From: Phycisphaerae bacterium RAS2
GTDB taxonomy: Bacteria; Planctomycetota; Phycisphaerae; UBA1845; UTPLA1
Reading direction: 5' to 3'
Assembly: GCA_007753915.1 (NCBI GenBank)
Contig: CP036352.1
Span: 124,001-188,000, forward strand
Length of the DNA: 64,000 nucleotides
The notes below the pieces were generated by a model that saw nothing but the letters and a program-made list of their open reading frames with translations, was not told the DNA's origin and did not search any database. Positions 26,201-36,177 of this stretch are shown in pieces (position 1 is the first letter of the stretch; the number at the start of each line of letters is the position of its first letter). A program made the position numbers and the translations under genes.

Positions 26201-26218
26201 ACAATCACGGAGGATTGT
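26201..26218 (+). promoter_or_regulatory. flagellin leader hairpin with Shine-Dalgarno in the loop (candidate CsrA site)
   Basis: ACAATC-ACGGAG-GATTGT is a perfect 6-bp stem whose loop carries ACGGAG, overlapping the flagellin Shine-Dalgarno. The loop contains the A-C-GGA core preferred by CsrA. The start codon is at 26222. In Bacillus the equivalent hag leader is the main CsrA target, so this is the expected place for the site. Confidence 0.6.
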
Positions 26219-26221
26219 GAT

Positions 26222-27661
26222 ATGTCACGCATTAACACGAACACGGCCTCGATCACCGCGGCGCGCGAACTGACGCGCTCCAACGACCGATTGCTCACGT
26301 CGCTGGAGCGGCTCTCCAGCGGCTTGCGCATCAACCGCGGCGCCGACGACCCGGCAGGCCTGATCATCTCCCAGAACCTGCGGTCGGAAATCGAGAGCGT
26401 GCGCCAGGCTGTCGCCAACTCGCAGCGGGCCGCGAACGTGATCGCCACGACTGAAGGCGCGCTGAACGAGGTGGCCGCCCTGCTGAACGACATTCAGGCC
26501 AAGATTGTCGAAGCGGCCAACGTCGGCGCCGTCTCGGACGATGAAATCCGCGCCAATCAGCTGCAGATCGACTCGGCCATCGAGTCCATCACGCGCATCG
26601 CCAACACGACGACCTTCGGCGGGCGCAAGCTGCTCAACGGCGCGCTCGGATACGTCACCAGCGGCGTGAACAACGCGCAGGTGACCGACCTGCGCATCAA
26701 CAACGTCTCATTCGGCACGGCCAGCTACATCCCGGTGACGGTCAACGTCATCCAGTCGGCCCAACATGCATCATTGCAATTCCAGACCAGTGCCATCACG
26801 TCGGATGTGACGATCGAGCTGGCCGGTCCGAACGGCGTCACGTCCCTTTCGTTCATCGCCGGCACGGCCGCCAGCGCGATCGGTGCGGCGATCAACCTTG
26901 TGAGCGATGCGACGGGCGTGCAGGCGTCGCTGATCAACGGCGCGAACGCCGCCAGCGGCATTGTGCTGGAGTCCATTGCCTACGGCAGCGATGCCTTTGT
27001 CCAGGTCACTGAACTGGGCGGCACCAGCGGCGTCTTCAGCACGGTGGATGAATCCAGCAACGTCGTCCGGCGCGACAACGGCCGTGACGTTTCGGCCACT
27101 GTCAACGGTGCCAGCACCCTCGGCAAGGGACTCAATCTCTTCCTGAACACGACGAGTCTGTCAGTCGAGCTGAGGCTGCAGGAGGCCTTCAACACGGCCG
27201 GGTCGAGTTCGTTCACGATCACCGGCGGCGGCGCGATCTTCCAGCTTGGACCCGGGGTCGACACCAACCAACAGGTGAACATTGGTGTTCAGTCAACCGC
27301 GGCGACCAATCTCGGAAACCTGACCATCGGCTACCTGTCGGACATTGCCAGCGGCGGCGCGTACTCGATTCTCAACGGCGGCGCGAAGCAGGCCGGTGAG
27401 ATCGCCGCCGAGGCAATTCGACAAGTGTCGGTGATCCGCGGCCGGCTCGGCGCGTTCGAGAAGAACACGCTCGATACCAACGTGAACCAGCTTCGTATCA
27501 CGCTGGAGAACCTGACCTCGGCGGAGTCGTCGATCCGCGATTTGGACTTCGCCCAGGAGACGAGCAACCTGACTCGCAATCAGATTCTGGTGCAAGCCGG
27601 GACGAGCATCCTGGCGGTGGCGAATCAGACGCCGCAAAACGTGCTGTCGCTGCTGCGGTAA
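26222..27661 (+). CDS. fliC: flagellin
   Basis: The 479-residue filament protein has the conserved N-terminal D0/D1 region (SRINTNTASITAARELTRSNDRL, LERLSSGLRINRGADDPAGL) and C-terminal D1/D0 region (SSIRDLDFAQETSNLTRNQILVQAGTSILAVANQTPQNVLSLL). The central residues about 155-370 are a variable surface domain with hook-IN-like stretches (SDVTIELAGPNGVTSLSF). It has no signal peptide, as expected for export by the flagellar type III apparatus. A separate leader of 155 nt from csrA and the hairpin at its ribosome site suggest its own post-transcriptional control. A strong stem-loop follows the gene. Confidence 0.97.
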   Translation: MSRINTNTASITAARELTRSNDRLLTSLERLSSGLRINRGADDPAGLIISQNLRSEIESVRQAVANSQRAANVIATTEGALNEVAALLNDIQAKIVEAANVGAVSDDEIRANQLQIDSAIESITRIANTTTFGGRKLLNGALGYVTSGVNNAQVTDLRINNVSFGTASYIPVTVNVIQSAQHASLQFQTSAITSDVTIELAGPNGVTSLSFIAGTAASAIGAAINLVSDATGVQASLINGANAASGIVLESIAYGSDAFVQVTELGGTSGVFSTVDESSNVVRRDNGRDVSATVNGASTLGKGLNLFLNTTSLSVELRLQEAFNTAGSSSFTITGGGAIFQLGPGVDTNQQVNIGVQSTAATNLGNLTIGYLSDIASGGAYSILNGGAKQAGEIAAEAIRQVSVIRGRLGAFEKNTLDTNVNQLRITLENLTSAESSIRDLDFAQETSNLTRNQILVQAGTSILAVANQTPQNVLSLLR

Positions 27662-27693
27662 TCCGGTCACCAGGACACAACCAAAGGGGCTAA

Positions 27694-27724
27694 GGGCACG
27701 GTCTGACTGAAACAGGCCGTGCCC
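27694..27724 (+). terminator. stem-loop after flagellin
   Basis: A 12-bp stem with one G-U pair, GGGCACGGTCTG and CAGGCCGTGCCC, encloses the 7-nt loop ACTGAAA, 32 nt after the flagellin stop. It is followed only by GCCTCGTTTA, so it may stabilise the 3' end as much as terminate. The 27725-27986 remainder holds a promoter and no gene. Confidence 0.6.
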
Positions 27725-27793
27725 GCCTCGTTTACAGGGGCCATGAAGGCCGATTTCTGATGGAAACCTCGCTTTGAACACTTCCGCCGCCGA

Positions 27794-27822
27794 TTGTTTT
27801 GAGATGTGAATTCTGGTAGAAT
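27794..27822 (+). promoter_or_regulatory. sigma-70-like promoter for the sugar dehydrogenase gene
   Basis: TTGTTT (27794-27799) and TAGAAT (27817-27822) are 17 nt apart in a short AT-rich patch. The leader to the ATG at 27987 would be about 160 nt and has no obvious riboswitch fold. Confidence 0.4.
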
Positions 27823-27986
27823 TTGGGTCGAGCGCGAGCGAACTGCCTGCGCCGGAAGGCGGACCCCGCAGCCGCTTTCGGATGGGAGGGGAAGGCGTCC
27901 TGACCGGCTTCCTGCAGATTCCTCCCGATGTTCTCCAGCCTGATGGGTAGTGAGGCGACACGATTACTTTGAAAAGAGGACGATCC

Positions 27987-29405
27987 ATGATTCGACGAAT
28001 GGCGCTTGGAAGCATTTTGACGGTGGTGGCGTTGTCGACGTTTTCGGTCGCGGCGCGCGGCCAGCAACTGACCACGGTTCGCGTAGCGAGCGGTCTCACC
28101 AACCCGATTTTCGTGACGGCCCCGCCCGGTGACACCGGCCGGCTGTTCATCGTCGAGCAACGCGGTAATCCTGCCGCCACCTCGGCTCGAATCCTCGTAT
28201 TGGATCTCACGACGAACCCCCCGACGCTCCTTGGCGCTCCCTTTCATGTCGTGACGGGTCTCGCGACCGGCAACGAGCAAGGCCTGCTCGGCATGGCGTT
28301 CGATCCGAATTATTTGACGAACGGTAGGTTCTATCTGAACTTCACGCTCTCGGGCGGCAGTGGCACGACAGTTATTCAGCGACGCGTCGACTCGAATCCA
28401 TTGGACAACGTGCACACCGACGCAGGGGGCAGTCCGAACACGGTCATCTCGTATGCCCAGCCGTTCAGCAATCACAACGGCGGCTGGATCGGCTTCAGTC
28501 CCGTGGACGGATATCTTTACATTCCGACCGGCGACGGCGGCAGCGCGTGCGACCCCAGCCAGCGGGCCCAGGACATCAATTCACTCTTTGGTAAGACGCT
28601 CCGCCTGGATGTCTCCGGCCCGGCCGGCTACACCAACCCGGCGGGCAACCCCTATCAGGGAATTGCCGGATTGGATGAAATCTGGAATCTCGGATTGCGC
28701 AATCCCTGGCGATGTGGATTCGATCGCGCGAACGGAAATCTCTACATCGGGGACGTCGGTCAGAATCGCCGCGAGGAGATCGACATCGACCCGGTCGGCG
28801 TCTCGAACCGCAATTACGGCTGGGACTGCGAAGAAGGCTTCAGTTGTGCCAATCTGTCGTCACAATGCGTCGGCACGACCAACGGCTGCGCCTGCGGCGC
28901 AGCGAGCTTGATCGACCCGGTTCATGATTATGACCAGACGGTCGGCTCGCGCTGTGCCGTCACCGGCGGCTACGTCTATCGCGGTTGCCGCATGCCCGGC
29001 TTGCAGGGAACCTACTTCTTCGCCGACTATTGCAGCGGCGAACTTTGGTCGATGCCGGCCGGCGGCGGTGCGGTCACGTCGCGCACGGCTGAACTGGCGC
29101 CCGGTGGCGGTCTGGCTATCAATCTGATCACCTCATTTGGCGAGGATGCCCAAGGCGAGTTGTATATCTGCGACCAGTCCGGCGGTGAAGTGTTCAAGAT
29201 CATCCCGCGCGGTGTCGGCGACACGAACGGCGACAACGTCGTCAACCTGAACGACGCCGATTCGTTCGCGCTGGCCTGCGTCGATCCGGTGGCCTACGCA
29301 CTGGCCTTTCCCGGGCTGGACCCGTTCATTCGGGCAAACATGAACGGCGACTGTGAAGTGAATGGGCACGATGTCGTGCGCTTCGTAAAGACGCTTGTGC
29401 CGTAA
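27987..29405 (+). CDS. secreted PQQ-type sugar dehydrogenase (GSDH family) with C-terminal dockerin
   Basis: The 472-residue protein starts at the ATG at 27987 (AGAGGA upstream) with a signal peptide (LGSILTVVALSTFSVAARG). Residues about 30-395 match the soluble glucose/sorbosone dehydrogenase six-bladed propeller: VRVASGLTNPIFVTAPPGD, EQGLLGMAFDPNY, HNGGWIGFSPVDGYLYIPTGDGG, GLRNPWRCGFDR and DVGQNRREEI. These carry the His, Arg and Asp residues that usually bind PQQ and calcium. Several Cys pairs lie around CEEGFSCANLSSQC. The C-terminus has two dockerin-type calcium repeats (GDTNGDNVVNLNDADSF and NMNGDCEVNGHDVVRFV). It probably oxidises sugars outside the cytoplasm. The substrate is unknown. 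Confidence 0.88.
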   Translation: MIRRMALGSILTVVALSTFSVAARGQQLTTVRVASGLTNPIFVTAPPGDTGRLFIVEQRGNPAATSARILVLDLTTNPPTLLGAPFHVVTGLATGNEQGLLGMAFDPNYLTNGRFYLNFTLSGGSGTTVIQRRVDSNPLDNVHTDAGGSPNTVISYAQPFSNHNGGWIGFSPVDGYLYIPTGDGGSACDPSQRAQDINSLFGKTLRLDVSGPAGYTNPAGNPYQGIAGLDEIWNLGLRNPWRCGFDRANGNLYIGDVGQNRREEIDIDPVGVSNRNYGWDCEEGFSCANLSSQCVGTTNGCACGAASLIDPVHDYDQTVGSRCAVTGGYVYRGCRMPGLQGTYFFADYCSGELWSMPAGGGAVTSRTAELAPGGGLAINLITSFGEDAQGELYICDQSGGEVFKIIPRGVGDTNGDNVVNLNDADSFALACVDPVAYALAFPGLDPFIRANMNGDCEVNGHDVVRFVKTLVP

Positions 29406-29442
29406 CTCGGCGTTCGCCTTGTTAAGTAAATAACTCCTGCGG

Positions 29443-29472
29443 CCCGCGGCTCACCCCCGCGGGTCGTTTTTT
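29443..29472 (+). terminator. rho-independent terminator
   Basis: The stem CCCGCGG / CCGCGGG with a 7-nt loop is followed by TCG and TTTTTT. It ends the sugar dehydrogenase transcript 15 nt before the methylase start codon. A TATACT motif at 29474-29479 directly after it could be a -10 box giving a nearly leaderless methylase transcript, but no matching -35 is visible. Confidence 0.85.
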
Positions 29473-29486
29473 GTATACTCCCGCCC

Positions 29487-31127
29487 ATGTCGCGCCTGGT
29501 GCACACACCCGATGCCCGATCGCGCCGCCGCGCGTTGGGGCAGGTCTTCACGCCCCGGCTCGTCGCCGACTTCATGGCGCGATGGATCTGCGCGAACCGC
29601 CCCGGGCGCATTCTTGACCCTGCACTGGGAGAAGGCGTCTTCGTTGATGCGATTCAGGCAATCGCGCTTCGTGGCGGATGGTCCCCGCGCATCGACGCAT
29701 TTGAGATTGATCGCGCGGTTCTGTCACGATCGTCCGACGCGAGCCATTTGGTCAACGAGCCCGCCGTAGCGGTTCGTCGCTCCGCCCGCCTTCATGGACG
29801 CGCGGCGTTGCGTACGCGCGTAGAAGATTTTCTTCTCGCCGGCATCCCGGCTCGCTACGACGCGATCATCGCCAACCCGCCCTATGTGCGGCATCATGAC
29901 TTTGATTACAGTGAAGCGATCCTGCGGCAGTTCGACGTGCTGGCGGGTCGGCGGCTGTCGCGTGCGACGAATCTGTATGGCTTGTTTCTAGTGCGCATCG
30001 CGTCGTTGCTTTCGCCGGGCGGTCGCGCGGCCGTCATCACGCCGGCGGAATGGCTCAACGCGGACTTCGGCGTGGCGCTGAAGGCGCACCTGCTGGAGCG
30101 CAATCTGATCGAGGCTCTCATCCAATTCGACCCGGCCTTGCATGTCTTCCAGGGTGCGCTGACGACGGCGGTCATCGTGTTGCTGCGGCGCGGGCGGCGC
30201 GAGGGTGATTCAATCAGGCTCATGAACGTCAAGTCGCTGGATGATCTCCCGGCGGTGAACTTGCGCGGCGCTCGACGCATGCGGCGAGAAGAACTGGACC
30301 CGTCGCGGAAGTGGTCGCCGCTGTTTGTCGCCGCGAGCGCCGCGGCGCAGGTGGGGCGAACGTCGCGATCTGTCGACAAGCGGGAGGCGGCCGGTGTTAT
30401 CACGCGACTGGGTGATGTGGCGATGTGCTCGCGCGGCATCGCCACCGGGGCGAACGCCTTCTTCACGCTGCGCGAGTCCGAACGACGCAAATGGAAAATC
30501 CATCTCGCCGACGTGCGTTTGTGCATCACCAAGGCGGCGCAAATTCGCAGTCACCGGCTTGATGCGGCAGCGCTGCGGCGGCTCGTGGCGCGAGATGAAA
30601 GGGTCTATCTTCTACATCCTCGGCAGCCGCTTCATCCCGCGGTGAAGCGCTACCTCGCGCACGGCCAATCGCTGGGCGTGGATCGTCGCCACCTGCCGAG
30701 TCATCGGCCGGTCTGGTATCTGCCGGAGAATCGCCCGCCCGCGCCGATTCTGATCAGTGTCTTCTCGCGCGGCGATTTTCGGGTCGTCTGGAACGAGGCC
30801 CGCGCGAGCAACCTGACCGCGTATCATGGCATCTATCCTCGCGCCGGCGAGGGTCGCGGCGAAAGCGATCGAGCCGCTCGCCGGAGGGCGAAGCAATTGT
30901 TTGAGTACCTGCGGAGTCCAGCAGGCCGGCGCGCGATTGCGCTGCACCGTCGCGTTTATGGCGGCGGCCTGTACAAGCTTGAACCGCGTGACGTGGAGGC
31001 AGTGAGCGTGCCGATGGGAATCACAGCCCCGAGCGCGAGTCCTGGATCCGCCGTGGCGGACGAGCGGGCACCAGGTGCCTGCGATGAGCGCGGAGTGCGC
31101 GGCGTTTCTCGTATGCATCATGATTGA
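29487..31127 (+). CDS. N6-adenine DNA methyltransferase (Eco57I/TaqI-like), apparently orphan
   Basis: The 546-residue protein has the SAM-binding motif I in RILDPALGEGVFVDAI (about residues 41-56), preceded by LGQVFTPRLVADFMARW, which is typical of Eco57I-type methylases, and the catalytic motif NPPY at about residues 130-133. Residues about 280-510 form a C-terminal domain resembling TaqI-like target recognition regions (RLGDVAMCSRGIATGANAFF, WYLPENRPPAPILISVFSRG). No PD-(D/E)xK or other nuclease signature is visible in it, and no restriction gene adjoins it. It could be a solitary modification enzyme or part of a split system elsewhere. Confidence 0.85.
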   Translation: MSRLVHTPDARSRRRALGQVFTPRLVADFMARWICANRPGRILDPALGEGVFVDAIQAIALRGGWSPRIDAFEIDRAVLSRSSDASHLVNEPAVAVRRSARLHGRAALRTRVEDFLLAGIPARYDAIIANPPYVRHHDFDYSEAILRQFDVLAGRRLSRATNLYGLFLVRIASLLSPGGRAAVITPAEWLNADFGVALKAHLLERNLIEALIQFDPALHVFQGALTTAVIVLLRRGRREGDSIRLMNVKSLDDLPAVNLRGARRMRREELDPSRKWSPLFVAASAAAQVGRTSRSVDKREAAGVITRLGDVAMCSRGIATGANAFFTLRESERRKWKIHLADVRLCITKAAQIRSHRLDAAALRRLVARDERVYLLHPRQPLHPAVKRYLAHGQSLGVDRRHLPSHRPVWYLPENRPPAPILISVFSRGDFRVVWNEARASNLTAYHGIYPRAGEGRGESDRAARRRAKQLFEYLRSPAGRRAIALHRRVYGGGLYKLEPRDVEAVSVPMGITAPSASPGSAVADERAPGACDERGVRGVSRMHHD

Positions 31128-31191
31128 AGCGCAGGGCGCGTTCCGGACGCACCATGAATTGTGAATGGCGAATAGCAAGTAGCGAAAGGCG

Positions 31192-32595
31192 ATGCCAATG
31201 CGAGTGTCAATGCAAGTTCACAGGTTGATCGGGCTGTTCTTCGTTCATGCGATCATCGCGATGGGGGTAGTCGCCCTGCCATCGGCCGCCGATGATCGCG
31301 CCGGCGCTGGCGCGAAGTCCGCGGACGCGACCACGCTTGGTGAAATCGACAAGCGGATCGACTCTTCGCTGCCCCAGTGGCTCGATTTCTACAAGACCTG
31401 TCACGCGAACCCCGAGCTATCGCTTCATGAGCAGGAGTCGGCCGCGCGAATCGCCGCCGCATTCAAGAAGGCTGGCCTCACCGTCACTGAGAATTTTGGC
31501 GGACACGGTGTCGTCGGCGTGCTGGAAAACGGCAAGGGGCCGACTGTATTGATTCGCGGCGACATGGATGCATTGCCGATCATCGAGGACACGGGTGTGC
31601 CCTATGCGAGCAAGGTAAAGGTGGAACTGGGCGACGGCTCGCACGTCGGCGTCATGCACGCCTGCGGTCACGACGTGCACCAGACGGTTCTCGTGGCAAC
31701 TGCCCAGATGCTCGCGGGCATGAAGGATCATTGGCATGGCCGCGCGGTGTTTGTGGCGCAGCCCGCCGAGGAGATCGGCCGCGGCGCGGCAATGATGATC
31801 GATGCGGGTCTGTTTGAGAAGTTCGGCAAGCCCAGCGCCTGCATCGCTCTGCACGTGTCTCACGAGATTCCCGCCGGCACCATCGGCTACACGTCGGGCT
31901 GGGTTTATGCCAACGTTGATTCGGTGGATATCACCATTCACGGTCGCGGCGGCCACGGGGCCTATCCGCATCAGGCGGTGGACCCGATCGTGACCGGGGC
32001 ACAGGTCGTGGTGGCGTTGCAGACGATTGTCAGTCGCCGCATGAATCCGCAGGAGCCGGGCGTCATCACCGTCGGCTCGTTTCACGCAGGCAGCAAGCAC
32101 AATGTGATCCCGGATGAGGCGAAGCTGCAGTTGACCGTTCGGTCGTACAAGCCCGAAGCGCGGAAGCTGCTGCTCGACTCGATTCGACAGATTGCGATGG
32201 ATGTCTGCAAGGCGGCGGGCTGCCCGAAGCCGCCGACCGTGACGGTGCTGGAGCAAGATCACACACCGGCGAGTTACAACGACCCAGCGCTGACGGCTTT
32301 TGCGGTCGGTGCGTTCGGCGTTGTGTTCGGCAAGGATGCGGTACTGGAGCGGCCGGCGAGCATGGGCGGGGAGGACTTCGGTCAGTTCGCGTCGCGATCG
32401 GGCGCGCCGGGGTTCATGTTCAACATCGGCACGGTGAGCGCGGAGGCGTACGCGGCATCGAAGCAGCCCGGGGCCGACCCGCTGCCGAGCGTGCATTCGG
32501 CGAAGTTCGCGCCGGTCCCCGAGCCGACGCTGCGAACTGGCGTGCGGGCGATGACGACGCTGGCGATGTGCCTGTTGAACAAGGAAGAAAAGTAG
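31192..32595 (+). CDS. exported M20 family metallo-amidohydrolase
   Basis: This 467-residue M20D (hippurate / IAA-amino-acid hydrolase type) enzyme removes acyl groups from amino acids or similar amides. A signal peptide is present (LIGLFFVHAIIAMGVVALPSAA). Metal-binding motifs are visible: the RGDMDALPI segment (about residues 122-130), HACGHDVH (156-163), the QPAEEIGRGA catalytic glutamates, and GGHGAYPHQAVDPI in the dimerisation lid. The C-terminal SMGGEDFGQF supplies the last His/Glu-type ligand region. ATGs at 31192, 31198 and 31210 are all possible starts. It is 64 nt after the methylase and probably unrelated to it. Confidence 0.92.
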   Translation: MPMRVSMQVHRLIGLFFVHAIIAMGVVALPSAADDRAGAGAKSADATTLGEIDKRIDSSLPQWLDFYKTCHANPELSLHEQESAARIAAAFKKAGLTVTENFGGHGVVGVLENGKGPTVLIRGDMDALPIIEDTGVPYASKVKVELGDGSHVGVMHACGHDVHQTVLVATAQMLAGMKDHWHGRAVFVAQPAEEIGRGAAMMIDAGLFEKFGKPSACIALHVSHEIPAGTIGYTSGWVYANVDSVDITIHGRGGHGAYPHQAVDPIVTGAQVVVALQTIVSRRMNPQEPGVITVGSFHAGSKHNVIPDEAKLQLTVRSYKPEARKLLLDSIRQIAMDVCKAAGCPKPPTVTVLEQDHTPASYNDPALTAFAVGAFGVVFGKDAVLERPASMGGEDFGQFASRSGAPGFMFNIGTVSAEAYAASKQPGADPLPSVHSAKFAPVPEPTLRTGVRAMTTLAMCLLNKEEK

Positions 32596-33046
32596 GGTCC
32601 GCTTTGCGGACCGAAGGGCCGTGTGGGTCGGTAGTCTACGAAACCAGCATGCAGTGTTACTTCCGAGCTGCGACCGTGAGGGAGCGGGTCTTTGCTAGAG
32701 GGGTTCGTCGCTCTGCACGGAATTCTTCGCCCGGAGGGCGCACGAGCGTTGCCGGCGGCTTCAGCCGCCGGACTAATGCTCCCGAAGAGACATTCTCGTC
32801 CGGAGGACGAACGAGGGTTGATTGGATGCGTGAGTCCCCTGATTTTTCGTTCGCCCTGCCGGGCGATGAGCAAAAGTAATCAAGAAACACCGACCACCAA
32901 GGGCTTGCTCGCTTCGCTCGCCGCGCTCCTGGCAACGCGCGTGCGCCCTTCGGGCGAAATAGTCTTCATGGGCAATGTTCCCCAAGGCCAAAGCCCATGG
33001 CAAAGTTCGCGTGCCTCCGCATGAACTTCAGGCATACAATCGTATT
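32596..33046. repeat. intergenic region rich in short palindromes
   Basis: These 451 nt hold no convincing gene. They begin with the perfect hairpin GGTCCGC-TTT-GCGGACC (32596-32612) directly after the amidohydrolase stop, then CCGGCGGC-TTCA-GCCGCCGG (about 32752-32771). Two related blocks follow the same pattern: CGCCCGGAGGGCGCACGAGC near 32730, and TCGTCCGGAGGACGAACGAG near 32797. A third block, GCGCCCTTCGGGCG, lies near 32943. Open frames here are artefacts of this palindromic DNA. Confidence 0.6.
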
Positions 33047-33880
33047 ATGCATGCAGACTTTGCCGACGGTAATTCGCCGACTCGTAACACGCGGCATCGT
33101 ATGCCGTTCAGGCGGTGGCTGCTGGTTGCGTTCCTCCTTGCTTGGCTGACCACGAATTATTATGGGATTGGTTATGTTCCCCCGAGCGGCAAGTGCTTTG
33201 CTGTTGGAGGTGGAGTAATCAGCTGTGGCGGGGGCCTGATCTGGGTCGATCGTATGCTTGACCTGCCAAATGCCGTGATACGTGGGAATTGGATCCTTGG
33301 CAGAGTAGACCAACTCCCGGGCAACTTGCCGCAATTCCAGTTCAGCTACTGGTGGGTCCTTATCGGTTTGGTGTTGTATGACTTGCATGTGTCGTATCGA
33401 CGGACGCTGCCATTCCTCGTTCAAAACAGGAATCTGATTCCGCTTCTGCTTTGGGGGCTTTTTGCTTGCTCGATCGCCGCGTTTCTCACCGCCGGATGGG
33501 CCGGACGAGGACCGGGAGATCTTTGGTCGATTGTTATGATTGTTATCACTTTGCTTTCGCCCGTTGTACTCGAATCGGACCGGCATGCCTCACATCAACC
33601 CATGTCGCGAGCGCGCTACACTATCATTGCCACCATAATTGTGGTGTTCTCGTGGTTGCTAGGAGAGATCCTTGCACACGGAGCACATCGAAGTCCCAAT
33701 ATTGGTGATGTAGTCAGTCTCATGGGCCTTCCCGTAGGCTTGCTAGTCCTCGTACGCGGGCTGTTAGCCAATCGGCGATGGCCGCCTCCCGGTCATTGCC
33801 ACAAGTGTGGTTACAATTTGTTTGGCAACGTCTCCGGCATCTGCCCGGAATGCGGGTCGGCGATCGATGTGCAGTCATGA
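33047..33880 (+). CDS. membrane protein with C-terminal planctomycete-type zinc ribbon
   Basis: This protein of about 277 residues has six or so hydrophobic segments (for example WLLVAFLLAWLTT, YWWVLIGLVLYDL, LIPLLLWGLFACSIAAFL, YTIIATIIVVFSWLL, VSLMGLPVGLLVLVRGLL) and a cytoplasmic tail CHKCGYNLFGNVSGICPEC with two CxxC pairs. This short ribbon is common on otherwise unrelated small planctomycete proteins. Its role is unknown. The base composition is lower in G+C than the flanking genes. Starts at 33047 and 33101 are both possible, and neither has a clear Shine-Dalgarno. Confidence 0.7.
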   Translation: MHADFADGNSPTRNTRHRMPFRRWLLVAFLLAWLTTNYYGIGYVPPSGKCFAVGGGVISCGGGLIWVDRMLDLPNAVIRGNWILGRVDQLPGNLPQFQFSYWWVLIGLVLYDLHVSYRRTLPFLVQNRNLIPLLLWGLFACSIAAFLTAGWAGRGPGDLWSIVMIVITLLSPVVLESDRHASHQPMSRARYTIIATIIVVFSWLLGEILAHGAHRSPNIGDVVSLMGLPVGLLVLVRGLLANRRWPPPGHCHKCGYNLFGNVSGICPECGSAIDVQS

Positions 33881-33972
33881 TTTGCTGCATTTTTCTCTCT
33901 CCCATCGCGCGCGGCGGGTTGCCGCGGATACCTGGTCGATCTACAATTGTGACGAATCGACGAGGGCATGAC

Positions 33973-34608
33973 ATGGACGGTCGTCGCTCACTCCTGACCA
34001 TGACGGTTGCTGCGATGCATTTTTGCGTCGCATGTTCCTCGCCACAGCCCACCCATTTGTCCGGCGATTCAGAAACCACAATCGTCAAACCCTCCGCTGC
34101 CCGATCCGGCGGCGACTTGAACTCGCAGCAGTTCGCGACCAGCGGAGCGCCTTCCTCGCATCGATACGTCTTTCTTGTTGAGCCTGCCGCAGGCGCAAAT
34201 CCGGAAACGTGGCGACTTGTGCCGGCGTGCGCTCCCGATGCGTCCATTCCGGCCGCAGCGCGCGAAGCCGTTGAGCTGGCCCGCGCCTATCTCGCCCGGC
34301 GCAATCTGCTCGCGCCGGAGCATCGCTTCTGTGCGGCGGCGGTCGGCGGCAATCGATGGCAAGTCACGAATCTGCCTGCCGGCCGTTACATCAACTCGGC
34401 CATCGCCGTGGCGGTTGTCAATGGCCGCGCGGAAGGCCACGTCTACACGACGCCGGCGGATTACCGAGATGAGCTGGACGTTGATTCGCTGCTAGAATGG
34501 AGATCGCGCGGTCGGGGTCCGAGAGGATCGGCTCCGGGGCCGGCGCCCCCAAACTTCAATCCCCCCGCAGATGCCCCTACAATGCCTCCTTTCCCGCTAC
34601 CGGAATGA
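33973..34608 (+). CDS. putative lipoprotein, unknown function
   Basis: From the ATG at 33973 the protein has 211 residues. The N-terminus RRSLLTMTVAAMHFCVACSS is a lipoprotein signal with the acylated Cys near residue 20. The mature part has a mixed alpha/beta stretch (RYVFLVEP, REAVELARAYLARRNLL, NRWQVTNLPAGRYINSAIAVAVVNG) and ends in a Pro/Gly-rich tail. I recognise no family. The frame is open upstream into the end of the preceding membrane protein gene, but those residues are not protein-like. It ends 24 nt before asnS. Confidence 0.65.
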   Translation: MDGRRSLLTMTVAAMHFCVACSSPQPTHLSGDSETTIVKPSAARSGGDLNSQQFATSGAPSSHRYVFLVEPAAGANPETWRLVPACAPDASIPAAAREAVELARAYLARRNLLAPEHRFCAAAVGGNRWQVTNLPAGRYINSAIAVAVVNGRAEGHVYTTPADYRDELDVDSLLEWRSRGRGPRGSAPGPAPPNFNPPADAPTMPPFPLPE

Positions 34609-34632
34609 ACCGGCGCGGGCCGGGGCATTCAC

Positions 34633-36135
<1,503 letters not shown>

Positions 36136-36177
36136 GACACGGGGCTTGAGAATTTAGGATCGGAATCTGCAGACAAC

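Noticed and set aside
29474-29479. TATACT as a promoter for a leaderless methylase transcript
   Set aside because: The -10 spacing to the ATG would fit, but there is no -35, and the motif directly adjoins a terminator T-tract where AT-richness is expected.
29487-31127. Type IIG restriction-modification enzyme
   Set aside because: The methylase motifs are clear, but no nuclease motif is visible in the N-terminal 40 residues or the C-terminal half.
32568-33024. Several overlapping frames after the M20 gene
   Set aside because: They arise from palindromic repeats, which read open on both strands; none has a protein-like composition.
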